Of a stretch of 64,000 nt of DNA, positions 10,503 through 22,082 are shown piece after piece (position 1 is the first letter of the stretch; each line of letters opens with the position of its first letter). The translations under genes were made by a program, and so were the position numbers. The DNA is taken from assembly GCA_905221605.1 (NCBI GenBank), contig CAJNDS010002712.1:631001-695000 (forward strand), given 5' to 3'. The notes under the pieces were generated by a model that was not told the origin of the DNA, did not search any database, and saw only the letters and a list, made by a program, of their open reading frames with translations. Source of the stretch: Symbiodinium natans. Taxonomy: Eukaryota > Sar > Dinophyceae > Suessiales > Symbiodiniaceae.

Positions 10503-10589
10503 GCCCAGGGCAAGGGTCGGAGAGATCGGGTTGAGGCCCGTCTGAGGTGTCAGGATACAGATCAATGAGTTGTTGTATATATTTAATTT

Positions 10590-10621
10590 CATAAAGTGCC
10601 AACAGACGATGGCACTTTATG
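10590..10621. other. Perfect 12-bp stem-loop after the oxidoreductase
   Basis: CATAAAGTGCCA and TGGCACTTTATG pair perfectly around an 8-base loop (ACAGACGA), 88 bases after the stop codon. It likely lies in the 3' untranslated region. It has no U-tract, so it is not a bacterial-type terminator. A role in transcript processing or stability is possible. Confidence 0.6.
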
Positions 10622-11006
10622 TTTAGGTTTGTTCCAGCTGCTCAGCTGTCGAGATATGAGAGTTGGTCTAGAAGTCGTTGCCTGTACCTGCAGGATCCCG
10701 CAAAAGAATTTTCGGAGGATGCCCTTCGCTTGGCATCATATCCCTCCACTGCATCGCTTAGAGCAGGCCTTGTCAGCAGCCGACGCTCCAGAAACCCTGG
10801 CTGGAAGGCTCAGACATCTGGGCCGGAACAGCCGCTTTTGCCAAAAAGCTTTTTCGTTGAGTGCCTGGCATTCAAGCTCACAGGGTGTTTACTTGGGTTT
10901 TTATGATGTGAGGAACAAGTTCTATTCGAGCAGGGGTGGGACAACCAGCCGAACCAGGTTAGGAGCCACGGAGCCACTCCTTCTCCTCACTTGCACAGGG
11001 CCCTGA
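10596..11006 (+). CDS. Hypothetical ORF, 136 aa
   Basis: An open frame directly after the oxidoreductase contains a helical-looking stretch (HRLEQALSAADAPETLAGRL then RHLGRNSRFCQKAFSLSA). A second frame over the same bases is also open, and the 5' part overlaps the stem-loop. The true exon, if any, is probably about 10740-10890. Family not recognised. Confidence 0.27.
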   Translation: MPTDDGTLCLGLFQLLSCRDMRVGLEVVACTCRIPQKNFRRMPFAWHHIPPLHRLEQALSAADAPETLAGRLRHLGRNSRFCQKAFSLSAWHSSSQGVYLGFYDVRNKFYSSRGGTTSRTRLGATEPLLLLTCTGP

Positions 11007-12185
11007 GCCCTGAAGCACCTGGCAATTCCTCTCATTGGCGCGTCGAGCTTCCATGTGCCACGCTTAGGCAGCTGGCAGCGGGTGATGATGGCAGAATTGA
11101 ACCCTCATTTCTAGACCCTCGAACCTGCCCCTAAGCCAGATGACAGGATGGGGTGCGGGTGATGCTTCTGAATCCAAAACCCCGTGAGGTGCTCTGGCGG
11201 CTGCAGTGCTCGTCAGAACCCTGGGCCTGGATGAGGGCCGTCCGCTGGGAAGGTCCGAGTTTTAGAAGACGCGGGGTTTCGATACCCTAAGCCCTCTAAA
11301 CCACAAACCCCAGAAACCCTGAACGCCCTTAACGTGTTGGCCACACAAGTTTGAGCCCTAATCCCTCGACATTCATAAAATGTCTCGAAATGAATATGTC
11401 ATGTACGTTGAGTAAACATATTCTGCTCCATTATCCGTGTCCTCCCCAAAGAAACACAACGAACGCCAACACCAAAACTCTGGACCCGCGCAACCCGAAA
11501 CCCCCGACACCCCCAAAACCAATTCACAAAATAGGCCAGACGCAAAGGCTCTGCACCCCCCCCCCCCCCCGAAACCACAGCGAAAGAACAACCCAGAAAA
11601 AGCAAACACAACCATCCAAAACGGCTGGTGCCAGAAAGCGGGTTGCAGGGAAGCCGAAAAGACGACGAACGTTTCAGAGCCATTTAGCTGAGGCTGCACG
11701 GATGAAAACGGGCCTTCCGTCGACATCTTTCAAATCCAAGCATGAAACAAACCCCAAGCGATGGACCTATGTAGTCTATACCTGGGCCCTAAAGCTACTT
11801 TAAGGGAACCCGTTGAGGCCCAAGTATAAACTTATATAGGTACATGGACCCTAAAGGGAAGGAGGTTCGGGACCAGGTTGGACAACCCCAAAGCGCGGCA
11901 TGAGGCTCTGAAGATTTCGCTTGCTTGGGGGTGGATTCGAAAATATGTTCCTTCTGGAACCCCCACAATTATGGTACATGATTCTTCTTGTTGTTGGCAG
12001 TACTGTTATTATGAACCCAGCTGTGCAACCCAACAAGCCAACAATGCCGGTTTGGGCTCCGGAGTCTTTTTATATAGAATCCACCTCTAAAGACAGAAAC
12101 GCAACCCTTCGGCTGTTATGAAATGTCCGCATCCAATAACCTTATCAGAATTTCCGCTGCCACACGATATTTCCAACCCCCCTAA
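11007..12185. other. No gene assigned
   Basis: Telomere-like units (11280-11320), a poly-C run (about 11557-11570) and possible diverged relatives of the inverted element at 60146 (around 11760-11850). No exon chain found. Confidence 0.35.
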
Positions 12186-12480
12186 ACCCTCAACCCTCAA
12201 CCCTCAACCCTAAACCCTAAACCCTGGCCTGCCTTGTGCGAGTGTGAGAGCCGAAGCCCCTAAACCCTATAAACCCTATAAACCCTATAAACCCTATAAA
12301 CCCTATAAACCCTATAAACCCTATAAACCCTATAAACCCTATAAACCCTATAAACCCTATAAACCCTATAAACCCTACAAACCCTCCAAACCCTATAAAC
12401 CCTATAAACCCGATAAACCCTAAAAACCCTATAAACCCTACAAACCCTCCAAACCCTATAAACCCTAAACCCTACAAACC
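12186..12480. repeat. Telomere-variant array, 9-base unit CCCTATAAA
   Basis: Starts with CCCTCAA/CCCTAAA units, then about 13 near-perfect copies of CCCTATAAA from about 12256 to 12378, then mixed variants (CCCTACAAA, CCCTCCAAA). The minus strand reads as a repeated Arg-Val-Tyr peptide, an artefact of the repeat. Confidence 0.9.
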
Positions 12481-12595
12481 CCTGATGTCGCTTCGTGAGG
12501 ATCCTCGAGGCCATGCTTCCCGCAGCGTGGCGCACTGCCAGCCCAGGCTTCGCAGGCCCTCCGCACCCCAAAAAGAGGAGTCCAGGTCTTTAGGT

Positions 12596-12910
12596 GGTTA
12601 GGGTTCATACACTTGGGTTAGAGAAAACAGGCGTCCAGGTGTTTGGGAGTGCTGAGGGTTGATACACTTGATAGGGTTTACTTAGGGTTAATCTATTTAG
12701 AAGGGTTGAGGATTGCTTAGGGTTCATATACTTAATCGGGTTTAGGGTTAATATACCTATAATGGGGTTTAGGGTGAATATACTTAATGGTGTTTAGGGT
12801 TTCTACTTGGTAGCGCTTAGGGTTTGCCTCAGTCCTGGCATAGAGCAGTTTCGGGGTTCAAATGGTTTAGAGTTTAGGACTTCCTGCCTTTCCTGAGGGT
12901 GTAGGGTTTT
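12596..12910. repeat. Degenerate TTAGGGTT-ATATACTTAAT satellite
   Basis: Irregular units of about 35-45 bases built of TTTAGGGTT joined to an AT-rich piece (ATA-TACTTAAT, then GGGG). The orientation is opposite to the array before it. The end (12815-12875) is also present near 23590. Confidence 0.6.
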
Positions 12911-13116
12911 GGGGTTTGGTTAAGAAACCCCAACATACGATAATCCTGATTACAGGATTCTCCCAGAGGGGGCGAACACCCCAAAAGTGCTTCAAGTCTG
13001 CCTCCTGATGGGCAAGGTGGCGGCGGGTGAGATATTCATAGGTGGGGGGGGGGGGCGCAGGTCAGGTGTGCGGACAGGGCCCCCTGCCTTCCATCCCACA
13101 CGTGAAATCATACCGA

Positions 13117-13445
13117 ATGAAGCTCAGACCGACACCTCCCAAACCCGAATTCGTTGCCGCAAATCGACCCTATAAGAGTACCCAAAGCCCCATGAAGCTT
13201 TCAATGCCAGAGCCGGCGAACATTCAGCACCTCCATGAGAAACGAGCCGATGATGAGGCCAAGCCGAGTTTGGCCAGAAGGGCTGGCGAGACGAAAGCCA
13301 GGGCCTCGATCTTCCTGCCAGGTTTGGGGTTTAGGGTTGGGGTTGATGCATGTGTAACCGTCGATCATTTTTTTTGCTAGGGGAGAGCTGTGTCAGAGCT
13401 GCCCATGAAAGATTGTCTGGCTATCTACACCCCTCCGAGCTTTAG
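13117..13445 (+). CDS. Hypothetical 89-aa protein, two exons
   Basis: Exon 1, 13117-13321, reads MKLRPTPPKPEFVAANRPYK, then a charged stretch (IQHLHEKRADDEAKPSLARR). A GTTTGG donor follows. The next AG (13380) opens exon 2, 13381-13445, in matching phase: GESCVRAAHERLSGYLHPSEL then TAG. An alternative exon 2 phase (CLAIYTPPSF, continuing to a GTAAGG donor at 13453) is also open, so the end is uncertain. No known domain. The intron carries telomere-like units. The charged, Lys/Glu-rich centre suggests a soluble protein. Confidence 0.3.
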
Positions 13446-13930
13446 CTTGCAGGTAAGGGTACCACTGCGGAAGTGATGCATCTGCTGAGCAACACAGCCA
13501 CCTGGACTGAACTGTTCATGTATAGCCGTGGCCTTGAAAGGCAATCTCAACTTCGGGATAGTAGCTGCCGTGCTAACACAAGGCATAGGAATCCCAAATT
13601 GGTATGTCGACGGTTTAGGGTTTTCAGTAAACTTCGAAAAGTTGGAAACCTTGTTAAGGACAACTCGTGCTGAATTTGTCCCTATATACTTCACTCTTAG
13701 GGAATGAGGCTATTGCGTTTCCATCTTTTTGGCCTCTGCTATATAGGGTGATTCTCTGTAGACCTTTACCTTTCGGCGAAGCTGAGCGCAGATACCCGAA
13801 ACCTGGCTTAACCAGATGCAGAGACCCAACTCGTTGTTAAGAATGTGCAAGCCCTGATGTTCAGCATGTCTGCGGTGGCGGAGTGCATGGGGTTACTCTT
13901 GAACGCGCTGACCATGCTTGTTGCATCGAG

Positions 13931-14017
13931 GAGGAGGACCTTCCTCTCAGCAAGTATCCTCCCGGCATGCGCACCGAAAAGCGCGACCTGGGTTTTGCCT
14001 TCGGCGCCTTGACCTGA
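13931..14017 (+). CDS. Possible terminal exon, unknown gene
   Basis: After an AG at 13929-13930, a plus-strand frame reads EEDLPLSKYPPGMRTEKRDL, then GFAFGALT and TGA. Codon texture is protein-like. Other phases and the minus strand are also open, so support is weak. Confidence 0.22.
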   Translation, partial: EEDLPLSKYPPGMRTEKRDLGFAFGALT

Positions 14018-15679
14018 AGATAGCATATGGAGGTTTCGGAGTTGCTGTGTGCATCATGCCACCTTTGCTTGTCTAGGAGTGTCGTGACAGCTTCCCCTTG
14101 CAATTGAAGGCGACATTCTTGCAGCGGCAGCTTTGAAGGCTGTGGACACATGTGTAGCCTCCAAGCTGAGCTCAGCGGGGCATGCGGCGGCGAGTGCTTT
14201 TTTTCGGGTTGTTCAGGGTTTCGGGTCTGGGTCTGAGGGGAGCGAGCTAGTTTCTCTTGCTTTGTGTTTTTCTGCCCACATGTTCTGAGGTCGATGTCCC
14301 GGCTGCCCGTTCAGGAACTTCAGGCCTTTGCCTCTTCTCACACGAACCCGCATGGACCCTACACCAAACCCTATACCCTGGCCTGCAGGGTACGCAGCGC
14401 AGCTGCCTTCCGCAGCACCTTCCGAAGCAAGCAAGTCAAGGAGGTGGAAGCGCTGAACAAGAAAAGCTGCAGCATGTGAGCTTATGGAGTTGAGGGTTGG
14501 GGTCTATAGGCTTTCGGGTTTGCACAGGATTGTTGGAGCCATATCCTCCAAGCACCTGGCGGTCAGCACTTTTTCAACATAAAAGTTACTGGAAGGGACG
14601 CTGATCGATGTTCGTTATGGGCCTTGCGTTTTGCCCTCCTGTTCGATCAGGTCCGTACCAGAATAAAGGTGGGCGGAATGCAGAAGAGTTTCTTCCCACT
14701 TGCGAGGAAGACACACGCTGATGCCACGCCGTGCCTTCTGGCTTATTCTGCCTTGCAAAGCGGGCGACTATGAAGCCCAGGAACAGCACCATGCCCCCTG
14801 CCCCCTTGCAAGAGTGTACAACCAGCAGCTCACCAATACTACAGCAGCAACCCTGACCTACGAGGCACTCAGACCAGCGCTCTTAGCATGACCACCTTGC
14901 TTTGCATTTGATAAGTTTGACTACGTGTATGTAAGAAGCCCTGGCATAGACGAGTGTGTGCCGCTCTGTGGATGGTTACAAGTGTCCCGGCTGCCAAGAA
15001 AGCGAAAGGGTTCGAGTCTGGGCATCAGGCTATCAGGTTTCGGCAGTTGAGCCTAGTTTCGATGAGCCAGAACTATGGTTGAAGGAGTGTTGTTGTTTCT
15101 TTTTGTTGCGTTCGCATGTACTGCGTTCTCCAGTTACCAGTTGCTCCTGCCGCTTGAAACCGCGGGGAGGCAGGGCTTGAGTTTTGCGGAGCGTCGCCAC
15201 TCCTGGCCCATGACGCACCCTTATCATCCTGCACCCCTTCCCCGACAAGCCCTCTACTGCTGAACTTCATTCACTCTCCTCCGGCGAAGGCCATGGACTT
15301 CCGGCATAAGGCAGTGTGCCCACCCCCACCTCCTCCACGGAGAGATACATGGGGCCTCACACCCAGCAGTGACAGGTCGTAAGACATCATGAGGTGCGCA
15401 CACTGCGCTCATGGTTACATGGTTTTCAACATCATCATGGGATGCGATGTGTTTGTGGGCGCTGTTTCCCATTGATCATTGGTCTGTATCCCAAACTGAA
15501 GCAAGGCCTGCATGAGCCGGTCGGTTACCAGGAGGCTCTGAAATGTTGGAGGATTGAATACTGCGGCTGCTGTGACTCTCAGACTATCTAGGGCGAGGGC
15601 CAGCGGATCTGCAACTTGATCATGCTGCTTGAGATCTTCTCTTCCCAGCTTTTGCTTTGCAGAAGAGCTTCTTTGCCAG
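14018..15679. other. No confident gene; a few weak frames
   Basis: Weak frames only. One at 15075-15263 is a 62-aa ORF with a hydrophobic start (MVEGVLLFLFVAFACTAFSS) that could be a signal peptide. Another near 14980 has KCPGCQES. None can be chained by phase to a gene. Confidence 0.3.
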
Positions 15680-16771
15680 GCTCCCTACTTTCCGCCGGGA
15701 GCCCCGCCACCTCCACCACCTGGGGGAGGTGATCCTGCCATCACTCATGGGTAGCGCGCTGTGATACGCATCTGCTGGCCGTTCGAAGCTTTGTCACTTC
15801 GTTACCTCTTGCTCGCCTTGCAGCTACCACTATACCGCCTTGAACCTGCCTCGCCTCACAGTCCCATTGTAAGAAATGCTTCCTCGCGCTGCGCCTACAG
15901 GGCTTACAACTTAGGGAAGCTCACGTGACAAAACATTCCCAAATCCCCGCTCTTTGGGGGCTTGCGGACTTCTGGGCTCTGCAGCCCCCTCTAAGCCTTG
16001 AGGGTCTGTGGTCACCTGAAGCTGTTGACCTGCTCGAATGTGACTTTCTGTCGTTGGCTTTTCGAGGTGGTGGCAGTACTTGCGGTTCTTTGACAGTTTG
16101 CAGGAGCTGCGGTCGGACTGTGGAATGTGGTAGTTTGAGCCAACTTTTGACATGGGAAGGGGGTGCTGGCTGCATCGGCACTCCCCCACCTTCAAAACAA
16201 AAACTATAATTACGTCTTCCGAAGCTCTGGGAGACAGAAAGCTGGGTTGCAGGTGGGTTTGGAATGCCGGACTTCTCGCACGGCTTCCATGGCCTGGGTG
16301 ACTTCTTGCACTCCCGGGTGCATGAGGCACGAGCAGCGCAGTGAGTTTGGGGTTGATAGGTTTCTAGGGTTGCACAAAAGGGCTTGGGATCCGCCAAGCA
16401 GGCCGTTGCGTGGAGTTGCAGATAGGGTTTGCTTGCGGTGTAGGTTTCAGGGTTTCTTGGGGCTTGGGGTTTAGGATGAATGTAGAACATTGCAGTTGAA
16501 AAGGCCGCGAAGTCATTTTTTGCTGCCGAGTTATGAGCTGCAGGCAGAGATGCGTGTGCCTCGCTACTCCCAGCAGCCCATAGCCTACGAGGCCTGAGGG
16601 CTGTGAAGGATCCCTCCCCAGAGATTCCAAAACCTCATTGAAAAATATCCGTAGCTCACATTTCGACTCAGATTGGAGTAAGGTAAATGTTGGCGTCTCT
16701 GGCATTGCAATTCAATTTGTCTCCAAGCTACTGTTGCTGGTTTCAGGGCAGAGGCACAGAAACGGGGATGA
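15680..16771 (+). CDS. Proline/glycine-rich C-terminal exons of an unknown gene
   Basis: Three exons join in phase: 15680-15728 (APYFPPGAPPPPPPGG), 16253-16340 (GFGMPDFSHGFHGLGDFLHS then RVHEARAA) and 16747-16771 (QAEAQKRG, TGA). The second donor is GTGAGT, a strong match. The product ends in a Pro-run, a Gly/His/Phe-rich segment and a short Ala/Glu/Lys helix. The upstream exons are not found, so only the tail is described. The low-complexity composition prevents family assignment. An alternative reading of the last exon is open to 16850 in another phase. Confidence 0.4.
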
Positions 16772-18110
16772 CGGCGGAGCTCCGCATGCGATTTTTCGTT
16801 CGCTGAGCAAGCTTGATGTCCGTTCTTGGCTGGCACGTAGCGCTGTCTGAAAAACGGCCTGCCGGATGAATCTGCAGGGTTCATGGGGCACGGAAAGCTA
16901 CATGCTCTGCCACCCAGACCCAAACAGTCTGAGACAATCTGAGACAACCTCGAGAGCAGCTGTGTCTGGTGCTCCTCAGATGCAGGCTGCCTTTACGCCC
17001 CCGGACAAGCCACAGAAACCCAGACACTCGGACGGCAAGAGTTGTACTCTAACAGTCTTTGGCTCGCAGAACTTCTAGAATTCGCATGAGCTTTCTCTCG
17101 AGCATCAGTTCCCCAAAGCTATGAGGACTTTCCCAATTCCTTGAGCGTGTTTAGAGGGGTGAGCTGGGGGGATATAGAGCACTACTTGAATGGTTCCCAC
17201 TCAATGCGGACCAGAATATGATAGTCCTTGGGCCAATTTTTGGGGCTTTGGGGAAGCAAGGAGTCCTCGGGAGTTCGACAGCGTCTCACTTTTCTTTAGT
17301 CGGCTTTATCGTCCAAGAGGTGAAGCACCCAAGACTGAATCTCCGAACTTCCCGCGTTTGGCGCCCGAAAAGTGCAGAATCTTTGGACACTGTTTCTAGG
17401 TTGTGGCCTTAACTTAACAGCTCACTAGCCCTCTTGAGGTCATATACCCCAAAACTAGTGCAGAGTCCGTCGGTCTTGAAACCCAACACGCGAACCCAAA
17501 TATGGGGGGGGGGGTAACCCTCCTGACGTCAAGAATTCGAAGGGCCAGTAGCGGGCGGCATCATCGCTGAGCTCACTGGCGACGGCCGCTTCTCATCCGG
17601 ACGTCCAGGGCATGCAGGCAGGGGTGGTTTAGGGTTAAGGGTTTAGGATGGAGGGAGGAAACGTTGGCTTTGGTCTTTTTAATTTCGGAATTGGATGGTA
17701 CTGTACCCAGTATTAGGTTTAGGGTCATTGAGCACCGGTATCCCGCATAGGCCTGGTGGTAAAATCCATGGATCCTAAAAATGCCCAGGAGGAGTCTTCC
17801 ACCCTCGGCAAGACGACGAGGGACACCATTTCGGAGCAATGGCCGTGCCTCGGGTCTTTTTGGAGCGTCCATATAAGGTTTTGGGTGTCCTGTGTTCGGA
17901 TTTACGTCTTAGGTTCTATGGTTGGGGGTGTGAAGCAAGACCCAGACAATAATGAGCCCGGATGCAACAAAAGCTAGTGTGTTGTGGGATGCGCGAAAAG
18001 CGGCACTTGTTTAGGAGCAAGGACGCTGACAAACCTCTGGAGTGTGCTTGGCTGTATTCAGCCCCGACTTCAGCGCTAAACCGCTGGAACCAGAAGTTGC
18101 TTCAGACTAG
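16772..18110. other. No gene assigned
   Basis: Scattered telomere-like units (17625-17650, 17715-17730) and a G-run (about 17503-17513). No exon chain found. Confidence 0.35.
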
Positions 18111-18494
18111 AGCTGGAGGTACTTCCATGACAACTCTAGCACTGCCGTTCCGCAATTCGAAGCTGGCATCGGCCCTCGCAGCATATCCTGTTTGCTGTGC
18201 CGGTTGACAAAATTCTATCGAACTCAGGCCGTGAATCCGGATGACGATGATTGGGTGAAGAACCCGGACTCCTGGCACTACCTCTATACGGCTTTCAGGA
18301 TTTGGGAAGACACAGTGCAGCCGATGCCGAGCATCCTCTACAATTACAGTTGGCTTTTTGGGTGTCTCAGAGCTCGGTTTCTTTCGAAGTTCCGAAGTGA
18401 CGTGCCGAGGACATTCGAAGCTACTGGACGGCCCCTGACGCCAAGCTTGGGGGCTCCATTAGACAAGTCCCCTCCCCAGCGCGATGCTTCATAG
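18111..18494 (+). CDS. Hypothetical exon or ORF, about 127 codons
   Basis: The frame is open from 18111 to a TAG at 18492-18494. It includes SWRYFHDNSSTAVPQFEAGI and NPDDDDWVKNPDSWHYLYTA, which are rich in aromatic and acidic residues and look protein-like. No initiator ATG exists in the frame, so it would be a 3' exon. A 15-base direct repeat (GCGATGCTTCATA twice) lies at its end. Family not recognised. Confidence 0.33.
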   Translation, partial: SWRYFHDNSSTAVPQFEAGIGPRSISCLLCRLTKFYRTQAVNPDDDDWVKNPDSWHYLYTAFRIWEDTVQPMPSILYNYSWLFGCLRARFLSKFRSDVPRTFEATGRPLTPSLGAPLDKSPPQRDAS

Positions 18495-20438
18495 CGCGAT
18501 GCTTCATAAAGAAGAGATAGCGGGGTTAGGCTAGGGTTTGGGATTTCGAAGCTCGGCTTGAGCTTTCTGTGGCGAATGTCCATGTGATAGCTGTCCCTTG
18601 GCGGAACAAGGATCTCAACAAAAAAACAGAGTTGGTCTCCGCAAGGTAACAACAGCCTCACAAAGGCTGTGTGTCCTGATCTGTGTTGCTCTTGGTCTCG
18701 CTGTCTTCTGGCTCTGAATCCATCTGACCTGTCAGTCTGTGGTGGCGTTTGTAGTTTTGATTGTGCGCGCACCTTTCATCCCACGCCAGAGCATGAATTG
18801 AGCCTTTCTTTGGGTTGCTCGAGGTTCCAGTTCCAGCTGCTGCATCTGGCCGCTATGCCGGCATCGCGGCAGAGCTGACAAGCTATCCGGGCATGTGGGC
18901 GGTCTGGGTAGAACCTGCCCTGTGCTAGGTTGGAACATGAGCAGCCATAGCACCCAGTGTCTCCTGGAAAAGGAGTCTGACTTGATTGCAACCGACAGCT
19001 CGTGCCTTCATGAGCACGGCTAGGGTCCCGGTAAGTCGTGGGTTCGTTGCTTTGTTGCTCTATCCTGGTGGAGATACCGGTGCTTGCGTTAACAAGCTGA
19101 TGAGTAATGTCTTGCCTATGATCTAATTAGTTTTAGACCATGAGCCCTTAAGCTGTCGTGCTGATGGACAGAAGTCGGCCAGGCGATGGCCGAATCGACA
19201 CAGAACCCTGGCAAGGCTGGTTTGGAGCTATTCGCCGATGTTCTCCCTGCATGGGGTTTTCACTGAGTGCCCTCGCTGCCAGACCCATGGCACACATGTC
19301 ACTGCTCATAAACGGTACCTGAGTCGCCGTCTTCATTGCAAGCTGCGGGTATCCGCCAGTGCCGCGAAATCGCCCTGCGCGCCCCGATGTTTTTGATATG
19401 CAGTACAAGGTCGCTTGCCTCCTGGCACAGGCCCAGGTCACTGAATGAATTCAGAACTTTGAGTCCTATGTTGAGGCAGCTACCAGCCCACTGCGCCTGC
19501 CGGCAAGGCCAGCAGGGTTCGGGTTTAGCGCTCTGTGAACAGCAATCAGTCACTCGCGATTTCGTCAAAGAGTCGCATGCGAAAGCTTTGCTACGGCCAA
19601 AATGGTTTTGGCTTTCTACATAACTCATGTGCAGCAGGCATGTGAGCCCGGTTAGGCTGACAGGTTCATTTTGCCTCCGCCCTGAACCGCAATAACCTGT
19701 AGGGTATAGGGTCTATAGGGTTTAGGGTTGAGCCTTTTTCAGGGATTCCCCAAACCGGGAACTCCTGGCAACGACTGGCGGCGCGAATGGCGCGGAGAAG
19801 AACCGAGTCGAGGCGGGCCGCCAAAGGGTGCATACCAACATGCAAATACTTGTTCATATTCGTGTACTTAATCCGTAACGATGCACATTTGTATATAGAA
19901 ATATGAGTGTATATCTCTGTGTGTGCGTGTGTGAGTGTGAGTGTGTGGGTGTTTTTTCTCTCTAGACTCTAGCGATCGATGCAAGGCCCGCGGCCCTACA
20001 CAACCCTCCAAGCAACATGAGATACGTGTGGGGACCAGCGGGGAGGTTGTGGGAAAGTAAAGCTCAGGGAATGAGATCCTAAGCCCTAAACATAAACTTA
20101 CCCTGAGCACCCTTAGGAATGAAGAACGCCGATGACCGCTGGAACCAGAGAGCGCCAGATGCTTCCAGCAAAGGCGTGGCAAGCTCAATGCCCAGAAGGG
20201 CTTTCAGGGTTTAAGGGTTTGTAGTTAGAAGGGCTTAAGGGTGTTCACTTTTGCTACAACAGTCTACAATCGGCATTCTATTTCTGAGCACCCAGTACAC
20301 ATTGTGCTGACTATTGCCTGGACCCTAAACCCTAAACCCTCAATTGCTCTATGGGGACATTCCTAGGCATCCCGGAACAAGTCCAGGCTTCCAGGCTTTG
20401 CTTCAGAGTTACTAAGCCCCTGGCCCCTGAAACCTGAG
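18495..20438. other. No gene assigned
   Basis: Open frames occur on both strands at 19148-19628, without recognisable conservation. One plus-strand piece (FTECPRCQTHGTHVTAHKRY) could be an exon. Telomere-like units lie at 19700-19725 and 20322-20342. A GT/GA microsatellite lies at 19918-19950. Confidence 0.3.
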
Positions 20439-21576
20439 TCACACGAGACTTTTCGGTGTACGAAGTCTTTGAAGTCCGCCTTCTTGACCTGGGGGGCCCT
20501 CCAGAGCTGGTGCCTGGAGGCAAGGGGAAAGGCAAGAAGGGCAAAGATGTCCGGGAGCCCCAGGTTTGGAGCAGGGCCCACCTTTTAAATGGGAAGGCTT
20601 TCAAGACTCTTCAGCGGCTACACCAGAGTCAGAGTCTAACTAGGCCTTCGTTGCGGCGCCTTCTTGGAGTTTTTGGGTAGAAGAAGGTTTGGGGTGTATG
20701 TTTGGGTTCAGCGTCTTTCTGTAGCTTAGCTGAAGGGCTCTTGGCTGGCTCCCTTTGGTGCATGGGGCGGAAGTGGCGGAGGGGTCCTACAAAGCCTTTG
20801 CCCTTCCCGAGACCTCGCGTTGGAGTCTTGCGCAGCCGGAATTCAGGGATGCGGTAGTTATTTCGTGTGGGTGGGGAGAGTGGAGAGGTGGGAGCGGTGG
20901 TGAGCTAATCAAGGGATTAGTTAGCACCAGTGTTATTTCATATTGTGTCAGATTGATTGAGTTGGCCCCTGTCCTGGACATAGTGGATCTGTTTGCTGCA
21001 AGCCGTCAGCTGCCCAAGCCGGCTTGAATCAGGCCTTTGTCTCTCCCCCGCTCTCTCGAATTGTTGGGCTCTTTTCAGTCTTGCTGATCCCAACCCGCAG
21101 CCCTTTCAGCTTGCTTGCCCCAGCTCTTGGGCTGCCATGGCCGTAAAGAATCTTGATGAGGCCACGGGGTTGTTGTTGCCTGCCCTTTGAAGGAGCACAG
21201 ACGTTCTGGGTCACACTGTGTTCTTCCATGGTCTGCACGGGAGGCGATATTAGAACATTCTCTGTTGCGTACAGCATGGGAAGAATGGGGAAGCAGGTCG
21301 TGGAGCTCCTGGGCGAGAACGCAGAGGCCAGGACTGTGAGGACGCAGTTTCCACGTGGTTGAAATATCGTTCAAGAAGGTTGAAACATCGAAGGATGGGC
21401 GGTTGCAGCTTAGAGTGTGCCAGGGGAGCGCCAGGGTTCCAGGGGAGGGCCAGGGCCCCTTACGAAACGAAGCCCTCTCATTCGCTGCTCCCCCTGAGGT
21501 GAGCGTAGTCGGCCGAACGGCCTTTATGGTTGCGGCGGAGAGGGCCCTGGAAGCCGACAGGGGCGAGGACGCATAG
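20439..21576 (+). CDS. Hypothetical multi-exon gene, lysine-rich
   Basis: Candidate exons: 20439-20563 (VYEVFEVRLLDLGGPPELVP then GGKGKGKKGKD, donor GTTTGG); about 20734-20849 (VHGAEVAEGSYKAFALPETS); about 21250-21335 (AYSMGRMGKQVVELLGENAE); and 21355-21576 (VETSKDGRLQLRVCQG to FMVAAERALEADRGEDA, TAG). The last frame also reads well on its own. The short Gly-Lys repeat is typical of flexible nucleic-acid-binding linkers. Junction phases are not all verified. No known domain is recognised. Confidence 0.35.
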
Positions 21577-22082
21577 CCTTTTTCATTCTTGATTCTTGTC
21601 TTCAACGCAACATGGTGGCTCACCCGATGCTATGAACAGAAAGCAAAAGAAAACAACAAGATCGAGCGGGAAATCTCAAGCCCCAAAGCCTTGAGTCCTT
21701 TTCCCTTTTGATCCGGAGGATGCCTTATTCAGCGATCCTTTTGCTCACATTCTCGCAGGAAAGGATGGGCACGCACCACGTCTGAAAAGAGCTCAGGCTT
21801 GAAGACTTGAACACCGGTTTCGTTCAGGTACGTTTCATGTTGCTCTCGGGTCTGTGCGCGACATGCTCGTATTGCTTGCACACCCGTTAGGCCCTCGAGA
21901 GCCCCAAGCCCTACGTAGCCCTGTGCATGCCAGAGAAAGTCTTATTTTTATCCGACGTGAACCCTCAAGGCCCGCCGCGGCGTCCGCCCAGCCCAACCAT
22001 GCCGGAGCGAAGAGAGTAAACTGCCCATAAACCTATAGAAACCCTAAATCCCGAAGTCCCACAATCCCTGGAGCGTAAGGAG

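Noticed and set aside
12260-12571. Minus-strand ORF with repeated Arg-Val-Tyr
   Set aside because: It is a direct translation of the CCCTATAAA array; no independent coding signal.
15921-16490. 189-aa minus-strand ORF
   Set aside because: Overlaps a plus-strand exon chain (GFGMPDFSHGF) with a strong GTGAGT donor and matching phase; the minus frame looks compositional.
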